From assembly GCA_910589555.1 (NCBI GenBank), contig CAJUTE010000008.1, forward strand, positions 20,539-84,538: a stretch of DNA of 64,000 nt, given 5' to 3'. The position numbers and the translations under genes were made by a program. Positions 8,605-15,523 of the stretch are shown here, one piece after another. Each line of letters opens with the position of its first letter. Position 1 is the first letter of the stretch. This DNA is from an uncultured Muribaculum sp. Lineage in GTDB: Bacteria > Bacteroidota > Bacteroidia > Bacteroidales > Muribaculaceae. The notes beneath the pieces are model-generated. The model was given only the letters and a program-made list of their open reading frames with translations. It was not told the origin of the DNA and ran no database searches.

Positions 8605-9744
8605 TTATCGGTTGGAGTACATATCGTCGTAGTACTGTTGATATGCTCCTGAGGTGATGTGGTCCATCCATTCCTGATTGTCGAGATACCAGCGTACTGT
8701 CTTTTCGATGCCCTCCTCAAATTGTAGTGAAGGCTCCCAGCCGAGTTCACGTTGAAGTTTGCGTGAGTCGATGGCGTATCGCATATCGTGGCCGAGACGG
8801 TCGGTTACGTAGGTTATGAGTTTTTCGCTGTGTCCTTCGGGGTTTCCGAGCAGACGGTCGACAGTCTTTATTATGACCTTGATGAGGTCGATGTTCTTCC
8901 ATTCGTTGAACCCGCCGATATTATAGGTTTCGGCTACTTTTCCCTTGTGGAAAATCAGGTCGATGGCACGTGCGTGATCCTCTACAAAGAGCCAGTCGCG
9001 CACATTTTCACCTTTTCCGTACACCGGCAGCGGCTTTCCGTGGCGGATGTTGTTGATGAACAGCGGTATGAGCTTTTCGGGGAACTGGTAGGGACCGTAG
9101 TTGTTGGAGCAGTTGGTCACGAGCGTAGGCATTCCGTAGGTGTCGTGGTAAGCTCTTACAAAGTGATCGGAAGATGCCTTTGACGCTGAATACGGGCTGT
9201 GGGGATTGTATTTTGTGGTTTCGAGGAAGAATTCGGTTCCGAAAGCCAGATGGTGCTGTGAAGAGGATGCTGTGGTGGTGAAGGGCGATTCCACACCTTC
9301 GGGATTGGTAAGCTCCAATGCTCCATAAACTTCATCGGTAGAGATGTGGTAGAAAAGTTTACCCTCATACTTTTCGGGAAGAGTGTCCCAGTATTCTTTT
9401 GCAGCCTGAAGGAGAGCGAGTGTGCCCATCACATTGGTGCGTGCGAAAGTGAACGGGTCCTTGATCGAGCGATCCACGTGGCTCTCAGCGGCGAGATGTA
9501 TGATTCCGTCGATTTTGTTGTCCTTGATGATGCGGCGCATTTCATCAAGATCGGCGATATCAGCTTTCACAAATGTATAGTTGGGGCGATCCTCGATATC
9601 CTTAAGGTTGGCGAGGTTGCCGGCGTATGTGAGTTTATCGAGATTGAAGATATGGTAGTCGGGATATTTATTCACAAACAGTCTTACTACATGGCTGCCG
9701 ATGAATCCGGCTCCTCCGGTGATTAAAATATTCTTATGATTCAT
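8605..9744 (-). CDS. rfbB: dTDP-glucose 4,6-dehydratase
   Basis: Extended short-chain dehydrogenase that converts dTDP-glucose to dTDP-4-keto-6-deoxyglucose, the second step of dTDP-L-rhamnose synthesis. The Rossmann motif GGAGFIGSH is at 10-18, the active-site segment STDEVYG lies mid-protein, and the catalytic Tyr-Lys pair is in YSASKASS. The length of 379 residues is slightly long for the family, with an insertion around ESPFTTTASSSQHH before the YSASK motif. It is the last gene of rfbACDB, 25 bp after rfbD. Confidence 0.96.
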   Translation of the reverse strand: MNHKNILITGGAGFIGSHVVRLFVNKYPDYHIFNLDKLTYAGNLANLKDIEDRPNYTFVKADIADLDEMRRIIKDNKIDGIIHLAAESHVDRSIKDPFTFARTNVMGTLALLQAAKEYWDTLPEKYEGKLFYHISTDEVYGALELTNPEGVESPFTTTASSSQHHLAFGTEFFLETTKYNPHSPYSASKASSDHFVRAYHDTYGMPTLVTNCSNNYGPYQFPEKLIPLFINNIRHGKPLPVYGKGENVRDWLFVEDHARAIDLIFHKGKVAETYNIGGFNEWKNIDLIKVIIKTVDRLLGNPEGHSEKLITYVTDRLGHDMRYAIDSRKLQRELGWEPSLQFEEGIEKTVRWYLDNQEWMDHITSGAYQQYYDDMYSNR

Positions 9745-9769
9745 GTTGATTGTTATTTCTGGTGGGTTA

Positions 9770-10657
9770 TCAGGCTTCGTCTTTCAGATTGGCGATGCAT
9801 TTATTCAGCGAGTCGGTCCAGTAGGGCACCTTGATGCCGAATTGCGTCTTGACCTTGGTCTTGTCGAGAACGCTGTAGGACGGACGGGTTACTTTTGACG
9901 GGAACTCGTCGGAGTGGCAGGGTTGGATGTCACAGCTGTTGTTGCCGGCGATTTCGGCGATCATTTTGGTGAAGTCAAACCACGAGCACACACCTTCGTT
10001 AGAGTAGTGGTATATGCCTTCGTTGCCATCCATTTTGCGGTTTTCAACGATATGGAATATGGCATCGGCGAGGTCCTGCGCGTAAGTGGGTGAGCCTACC
10101 TGGTCAAACACCACTTTCAGTTCAGGTTTGGTGGAGGTAAGGTTCAACATGGTCTTGACGAAATTTTTGCCATATTCGCTGTACAGCCATGCTGTTCTGA
10201 AGATAAGCGCCTTGCATCCGGCATCGGCTACGGCTTGTTCGCCGTGCAGTTTGGTGACGCCGTAAACACCGATGGGATTTACCGGATGGTTCTCCGATAG
10301 CGGTGTGTTGACAACATCTCCTCCAAACACATAGTCGGTGGAGACGTGAATGAGAGTGGCATCGGCATTCTTGGCGGCATTTGCGAGATTGCGCACGGCT
10401 CCGGCATTAAGGAGTTCTGCGAATTCCGCATCATCCTCCGCCTTGTCGACGTTGGTATAAGCGGCGCAGTTCACGATGACGTTTATGTTGTTGTCTTCGA
10501 CCATGCGTGTCACCGCATCGGCATTTGTTATGTCAAGTTCGGCTACATCGGTGAAGATGTAGTTGTCGTTGGAGTTCTTGGCTGCGTTTCTAAGGCAGTT
10601 GCCCAACTGTCCGTTGGCGCCTGTTACAAGTATGTTCATAGATAAACTGTTATTCAT
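9770..10657 (-). CDS. rfbD: dTDP-4-dehydrorhamnose reductase
   Basis: NAD(P)H-dependent short-chain dehydrogenase making dTDP-L-rhamnose, the final pathway step. It has the N-terminal GANGQLG nucleotide-binding loop, STDYVF, and the YGVTK catalytic motif. The listed start gives an 8-bp overlap with rfbC. The second Met (codon ending at 10639) gives the family-typical MNILVTG N-terminus and may be the true start. About 295 residues, normal for the family. Confidence 0.95.
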   Translation of the reverse strand: MNNSLSMNILVTGANGQLGNCLRNAAKNSNDNYIFTDVAELDITNADAVTRMVEDNNINVIVNCAAYTNVDKAEDDAEFAELLNAGAVRNLANAAKNADATLIHVSTDYVFGGDVVNTPLSENHPVNPIGVYGVTKLHGEQAVADAGCKALIFRTAWLYSEYGKNFVKTMLNLTSTKPELKVVFDQVGSPTYAQDLADAIFHIVENRKMDGNEGIYHYSNEGVCSWFDFTKMIAEIAGNNSCDIQPCHSDEFPSKVTRPSYSVLDKTKVKTQFGIKVPYWTDSLNKCIANLKDEA

Positions 10658-11222
10658 AGAGGTCTACATTGATGTCGAAGGGAGTGTCGAAATCCTTGAG
10701 CAGGGGATGCTTTGTGTCCTTTTCGCTCAGAATAGCCTCTTCGGCGTTTATCATCCAGTCGATGCCGAGTGAATCGTCGGCGATTGAGATGCCTCCGTCA
10801 GCCTCTGGATGGTAGTAATTGTCACATTTGTATTGGAATACCGCAACGTCAGACAGCACTGCAAATCCGTGGGCGAATCCACGGGGGACGAAAAATTGGC
10901 GATGATTATCCTCACTCAGTTCCACGGCAACGTGTTTGCCGAATGTGGGCGAGCCTTTGCGGATATCCACGGCAACATCAAGGACTCTTCCTTTCACGCA
11001 GCGCACGAGCTTGGACTGAGTGAAGGGAGGGCGTTGGAAGTGCAGTCCGCGCATCACGCCGCGTGTCGACATCGATTCATTGTCCTGCACGAAGTCAACC
11101 GGTCTTACTTTTTCGTCAAATTCCTTTTTGGAATAGCTTTCAAAGAAATATCCTCTGGCGTCGTTGAATATACGAGGTTCGATAATTACAACGCCATCGA
11201 TATCAGTCTTTATAACATTCAT
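10650..11222 (-). CDS. rfbC: dTDP-4-dehydrorhamnose 3,5-epimerase
   Basis: Cupin-fold epimerase of 190 residues acting on dTDP-4-keto-6-deoxyglucose. The catalytic His is His61 in RGLHFQ, followed by the conserved KLVRC and the FFVPRGFAHGF segment. It lies 26 bp after rfbA and overlaps the rfbD start. The gene order A-C-D-B is common in Bacteroidales. Confidence 0.96.
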   Translation of the reverse strand: MNVIKTDIDGVVIIEPRIFNDARGYFFESYSKKEFDEKVRPVDFVQDNESMSTRGVMRGLHFQRPPFTQSKLVRCVKGRVLDVAVDIRKGSPTFGKHVAVELSEDNHRQFFVPRGFAHGFAVLSDVAVFQYKCDNYYHPEADGGISIADDSLGIDWMINAEEAILSEKDTKHPLLKDFDTPFDINVDLYE

Positions 11223-11248
11223 AAACGGGTTTTATTTCTTTATGTGCT

Positions 11249-12154
11249 TTAGTCGAGATTCTTTTCTCCTGTGCGTTCAACTTCTTCCACCACTTTCAGC
11301 AGATATTGACCGTACTGGTTCTTTAACATAGGTTTAGCGAGCTCTTTCATCTTGTCGCTGTCAATCCATCCCTGACGGAATGCGATTCCTTCAAGACAAG
11401 CTATTTTGAGTCCCTGGCGTTTTTCGAGTACCTCTACATATATCGAGGCATCGGCAAGTGAGTCATGGGTTCCGGTGTCAAGCCATGCAAAACCACGGGG
11501 GAGGGTTTGCACCTTCAGTTCGCCGTCTTTAAGGAACTCTTGATTCACGGTTGTGATTTCAAGCTCTCCGCGTGCCGACGGCTTTATGGAGTGTGCCACC
11601 TTTACCACTTTGTTGGGGTAGAAGTATAATCCTACCACCGCATAATTGCTTTTCGGGTGCTGCGGTTTTTCCTCTATCGACAGGCAGTTACCGTTTTTGT
11701 CAAATTCAGCAACTCCGTATCGTTCAGGATCATCGACCCAATATCCGAATACGGTGGCCTTTGAATCATTTTCGGCAGTAGCCACAGCATCTTTCAATAT
11801 GTTGGAAAATCCGGCTCCATGGAAAATATTGTCACCCAAAACGAGGCACACTGAATCATCTCCGATGAAATCTTTGCCGATGATAAACGCCTGTGCAAGA
11901 CCGTCGGGAGAGGGCTGCTCAGCATACTGTAAGTTGATTCCATAGTCCGATCCGTCGCCAAGCAGACGCTTGAACCCGGGCAGATCCTGAGGCGTGGAGA
12001 TTATAAGGATATCCCTGATGCCCGCAAGCATGAGCGCGGATATGGGATAATACACCATGGGCTTGTCAAAAATGGGCAGCAACTGCTTGCTTACGCCTTT
12101 TGTGATAGGATAGAGCCTTGTGCCTGAACCTCCTGCCAATACGATTCCTTTCAT
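11249..12154 (-). CDS. rfbA: Glucose-1-phosphate thymidylyltransferase
   Basis: Nucleotidyltransferase that makes dTDP-glucose from glucose-1-phosphate and dTTP, the first step of the pathway. The signature GGSGTRLYP is at 8-16 and DKPMVYYP near 30, with LGDNIFHG around 110. The length of 301 residues is typical. It is the first gene of the operon, with a well-formed promoter about 55 bp upstream. Confidence 0.97.
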   Translation of the reverse strand: MKGIVLAGGSGTRLYPITKGVSKQLLPIFDKPMVYYPISALMLAGIRDILIISTPQDLPGFKRLLGDGSDYGINLQYAEQPSPDGLAQAFIIGKDFIGDDSVCLVLGDNIFHGAGFSNILKDAVATAENDSKATVFGYWVDDPERYGVAEFDKNGNCLSIEEKPQHPKSNYAVVGLYFYPNKVVKVAHSIKPSARGELEITTVNQEFLKDGELKVQTLPRGFAWLDTGTHDSLADASIYVEVLEKRQGLKIACLEGIAFRQGWIDSDKMKELAKPMLKNQYGQYLLKVVEEVERTGEKNLD

Positions 12155-12209
12155 AATACTTGAATGATAAATACTCTTAAGAGTGATTTTAGCTAAAATA
12201 TATTTTCTG

Positions 12210-12240
12210 CAAAAGTAGCAATAAAACTCTGAAAATGCAA
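12210..12240 (-). promoter_or_regulatory. Promoter of the rfbACDB operon
   Basis: On the minus strand a TTG (12238-12240) is followed after exactly 20 bp by TACTTTTG (12210-12217). This matches the Bacteroidota -33/-7 architecture. It places the transcription start about 50 bp before the rfbA start codon. Confidence 0.65.
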
Positions 12241-12260
12241 CTATTGCAAGGAAATAAGGG

Positions 12261-12815
12261 TTAAACGCCCTCTTGATCTTCCTCAGTGAGGAGGGCTATT
12301 TCGTCAAGGATGGAGTAGGCTATGGATTTTGTGAGGGGCTCGTCGCGCTCGAATTCACGCGAGGCGTAATCTTTGGCTTTTTCAATCGTGGCGGGCAAGA
12401 AGTAGAACAGCAGCCGCAGTGCGGTATATCGTTCCGGAGCTGATGTTGAAGTGATTAATCGCTCTACGAGCTGCAAGGCGTAAGGGGTGTGACGCAGCAG
12501 TTTCATGCACAGAATGTCGGCAGCCTCCTGCGACTTTGTCTCGCTAACCCAAATTTCGGCATCCTCCATGCTCAGCCTGTCGGCAGGATAGATGACGGGA
12601 GCCAGGAGCTGGCATTCGCGCGAGTCAGCGTTAGCGCGAAGTTCTTCGGCGATTTCTACCGATTGAGGAATCTCTTTGGCTATTTCCGTGATTTGCGGAA
12701 GATTCAGCCCGAATATCACGCGGTAAGGTGATCCGGCGCTGCGGAGGGTGTCGGCGACTATGCCGTTGCGCATGGCATACAGGCGTTTCTTTATTTCCGG
12801 TATGGTTTCAATCAT
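12261..12815 (-). CDS. AlkD-like HEAT-repeat protein
   Basis: Cytoplasmic helical protein of 184 residues resembling the DNA alkylation repair (AlkD-like) HEAT-repeat family, in a shortened Bacteroidales form. It begins with a helical IKKRLYAMRNGIVADTL segment, and helical repeats follow throughout. AlkD removes alkylated bases, but I did not identify the catalytic residues, so repair activity is not established. It stands alone between rfbA and the LRR gene, with a terminator just upstream separating it from the latter. Confidence 0.7.
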   Translation of the reverse strand: MIETIPEIKKRLYAMRNGIVADTLRSAGSPYRVIFGLNLPQITEIAKEIPQSVEIAEELRANADSRECQLLAPVIYPADRLSMEDAEIWVSETKSQEAADILCMKLLRHTPYALQLVERLITSTSAPERYTALRLLFYFLPATIEKAKDYASREFERDEPLTKSIAYSILDEIALLTEEDQEGV

Positions 12816-12837
12816 GACTTATCAGCTTAAGAATAGG

Positions 12838-12865
12838 AAAGGACGCACGATGCCGTGCGTCCTTT
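12838..12865 (-). terminator. Intrinsic terminator of the LRR protein gene
   Basis: An 11-bp perfect stem (12838-12848 with 12855-12865) surrounds a 6-nt loop, with T-rich sequence on both sides. It lies about 40 bp past the LRR stop codon. Confidence 0.65.
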
Positions 12866-12902
12866 CTGTTGTATTTGTTGTTTCAGTGAGTTGACACACT
12901 GA

Positions 12903-15380
12903 TTATTTAACGAGCACCTTTGTGGTCTTATTGCCCTGACGGCGGATATAGAGGCCGGGGGCGTCGCCGCTCACGCGGATACCGCGGAGGTCGTAGTATT
13001 CAACCGGAGCGTTTTCGTCAGCGTCGATTGAGTCGATGCCGTCAGTCTTCACGTTTACAGGAACTGTAGTGAGGGTGAGTTTCGGGTAAGCTGCGTTGGT
13101 CATTGTGCAGACAGCGTCTTCAATATCTTTGTTGATAAATGTGAATACACCGTCGGCTACAGTATAGTCAGTTCCGGCAATAAGCAGATTGTCGCCCTCT
13201 TTCCAGGTGAAGATGGTTTCGGTAGTGCCTACTTTAGCTTGAGCCGACAGGTCAACCTTACCATTTGCGATAGGAGCTGTTACAACTGCTTGCGGGTGGT
13301 AGGTGAGCTTGGTCCATACGGTAGGCAGTGTGGCAAATGTGAACTTGTTGTTGGAGATGTTCAGTGAGCCTGTCATATCTTCGGGGAGAGTGATCGAAGT
13401 GAGTTCATTGCCGATAAGGAACAATGAAGCCTTGGCACTCAAGCCTGAAGCGTCGAGAGTGGCGAGCTTGTTGTAGTTGAGGTTAATGTTGGTAGCTTTG
13501 ATGCCGCTTGCGCTTAGATCCACGTTTTCAAGTTCATTGCCGATGAGGCGGATGGTGGTTGCTGAACCTGTCTGTGTGAAGTCAAGGTTGATGCCGGTAT
13601 AGTTGGCATAGAAATCAGTGAGAGCGGGGAGCTTGGCGAAGTTCACCACGGGCTTGTTTTCGCCGAGAGTTCTGCCTTCAGTAGTGGAGCCGTTGTTGCT
13701 CAGGTCGAGAGTCTTCAACTTGGGCAGCTCAACATCAAATGCTGTGATCTTGTTCTGCTGAAGGTTGACGCTTGTAAGAGCCTTGTTGGCAGAGAGGTCA
13801 ACTGTTGACAACAGGTGCTGGTTGAGGGTAAGGCTCTGGAGGTTCTCGAGCTTGGAAAGATCGATGCTTTCAATCTGAGTGTTTTCAAAAGCCTTATTGC
13901 TGAAGTTGTAGTTGGCGCTTGATGAGAATGATTTAACAAGTGCAGGGTCGCCATAGATTTTGATGGTCTTGCCTTTCGGAGCAGCTTTGATTTCGGTGTA
14001 GCTGTCGTCAGTGACTTTGTAAGGACCGGCTTTCACGCCATCGCCCCAGTCAACATAGATGTCCATGCCTGCGCCGGTGCTTTCTGTCATATTGAATGTT
14101 GAGGTCAAATTTCCGGCAATTTGTACGTCATACGACATCATCAACGGAATCAAGCCGGGAGAGGTTACAGTACCGGTAGTGAGTGTAAGTTTGTAATAAT
14201 CTTTTGTGCCTGTGCGGAAGAAATATTCATTCTGAATCTCGCAATAAGCATCCTTTACATCTTTCAAGAAAGTGAACACGCCATCTTTTGCTGTATAGTC
14301 AGTGCCTTCAACAAGAGTGGTTTCGCCTATTTTCCATACGAAAGTAGATGCGGTTTCCTCCACTTTTGCCTGTGCTGACAGGTCAACTACATTCTCGCCT
14401 GTGATGCGTGCGGGAATGACTGCCTGAGGAGCGAATTGATAATTGGTGGCAATTGACGGATGGAACAGGGGAAGTGTCGCAAAATCGAAGCAGTTGTTAG
14501 CGATTTGCAGATTCTTCAATCCTTCGGGGATCTTCATTGAAGTCAACTGGTTGTTATTTGCGCGGATTCGCGCTCCGGTTGCCATTTTTGAAGCGTCAAG
14601 AGTGGTCAAACGGTTGAAATTGGCATTCAATGTAGCCAGTGCGGTATTTTTTGTGATGTTCAGCTCTTTAAGATTACTGTTGTTGACAGTAAGAGTGGTG
14701 AGTTTTGCATTTTTTGAAATGATGAACTCTTCGCTGGAGAAGAACCCTATTTTAAGATATGTGTTTCCTGAAAGGTCAAGCTCGGTAAGATTGGGAGCTT
14801 TGGACCAGTCAGTAGCAAGCAGCTCATTCTTAGTGCCTTCTTTGACAACGCCATCTTCATTTTCGTTGGAGGCGTTTATCATTGTGAGTTCTTCGGCATT
14901 TGCCGGAAGTGTGAGCTTTGAGATCTCGTTGCGTTGGATTTCAAGAGTCTTGAGCGCCGAGCAGTTGGTCAGGTCAAGAGTCGAGATCTTGGTGTCGGAG
15001 AGATGGATATAGGTGAGTCCTGTCAGTGCCGACAAATCGATCGAAGTAATTTCAGGATCGCCTCCCACCTGATTGAGGCGTGTGAATTTTTCAGGATCGG
15101 CACCGTACACGCTGATTGTGCTGCCCGCTACCTTTCCTTCGATAGTGGTGTAAACGTCGGTAGCATATATTTTTGCGTCGACATTCTTTCCGTCTCCCCA
15201 GTCCACTTTGATGAACTGTCCGTCGGTTCCGCCGCCTAATTGGAATGACAACTTTTTACCGGCGTCGTCGGGTGACACGGTAAATGACATGATTTTCGCG
15301 TCCTGAGCGTTTACCAGGGTTGCCCCGGCTAAAGCTAATGACGCCAGCAATGAACGAGTAAAATTTACTTTCATAAGCAT
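12903..15380 (-). CDS. Secreted leucine-rich-repeat protein with T9SS-like tail
   Basis: Exported protein of 825 residues. A signal peptide (MKVNFTRSLLASLALAGA) ends near residue 27, and the Met two codons downstream is an equally good start. The mature part is an internal duplication of about 400 residues. Each half opens with a VDWGDG PKD-like segment ending in a VYG/IYG motif, continues with irregular LRRs (IDLS, LDLS, LDAS units), and closes with a VDLSAQAKV...TDYT domain. The C-terminus (YYDLRGIRV ... PGLYIRRQG ... KVLVK) resembles a type IX secretion sorting tail. Cell-surface display is inferred. It has its own promoter and terminator. Confidence 0.78.
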   Translation of the reverse strand: MLMKVNFTRSLLASLALAGATLVNAQDAKIMSFTVSPDDAGKKLSFQLGGGTDGQFIKVDWGDGKNVDAKIYATDVYTTIEGKVAGSTISVYGADPEKFTRLNQVGGDPEITSIDLSALTGLTYIHLSDTKISTLDLTNCSALKTLEIQRNEISKLTLPANAEELTMINASNENEDGVVKEGTKNELLATDWSKAPNLTELDLSGNTYLKIGFFSSEEFIISKNAKLTTLTVNNSNLKELNITKNTALATLNANFNRLTTLDASKMATGARIRANNNQLTSMKIPEGLKNLQIANNCFDFATLPLFHPSIATNYQFAPQAVIPARITGENVVDLSAQAKVEETASTFVWKIGETTLVEGTDYTAKDGVFTFLKDVKDAYCEIQNEYFFRTGTKDYYKLTLTTGTVTSPGLIPLMMSYDVQIAGNLTSTFNMTESTGAGMDIYVDWGDGVKAGPYKVTDDSYTEIKAAPKGKTIKIYGDPALVKSFSSSANYNFSNKAFENTQIESIDLSKLENLQSLTLNQHLLSTVDLSANKALTSVNLQQNKITAFDVELPKLKTLDLSNNGSTTEGRTLGENKPVVNFAKLPALTDFYANYTGINLDFTQTGSATTIRLIGNELENVDLSASGIKATNINLNYNKLATLDASGLSAKASLFLIGNELTSITLPEDMTGSLNISNNKFTFATLPTVWTKLTYHPQAVVTAPIANGKVDLSAQAKVGTTETIFTWKEGDNLLIAGTDYTVADGVFTFINKDIEDAVCTMTNAAYPKLTLTTVPVNVKTDGIDSIDADENAPVEYYDLRGIRVSGDAPGLYIRRQGNKTTKVLVK

Positions 15381-15409
15381 TTAGTGTTGTGATAATGTGA
15401 ATAACTTCG

Positions 15410-15439
15410 CAAATATAGCATTATTATCGCAAAAATCAA
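15410..15439 (-). promoter_or_regulatory. Promoter of the LRR protein gene
   Basis: On the minus strand TTG (15437-15439) is followed after 19 bp by TATATTTG (15410-15417), an exact TAnnTTTG box. The start codon is about 30 bp downstream. This separates the LRR gene from the fimbrial operon. Confidence 0.65.
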
Positions 15440-15463
15440 CGATTTTGCTTGAAAAAGTAAACA

Positions 15464-15504
15464 GGTGTAAGAATTTTCATGAAAAAGATGAATATTCTTA
15501 CACC
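15464..15504 (-). terminator. Terminator at the end of the fimbrial operon
   Basis: An 11-bp inverted repeat (GGTGTAAGAAT at 15464 with its complement ending at 15504) encloses an A/T-rich loop and sits 20 bp past the last fimbrial stop codon. The T run after it on the minus strand is interrupted, so efficiency is uncertain. Confidence 0.55.
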
Positions 15505-15523
15505 CGATTGCAAATCAATAGTA

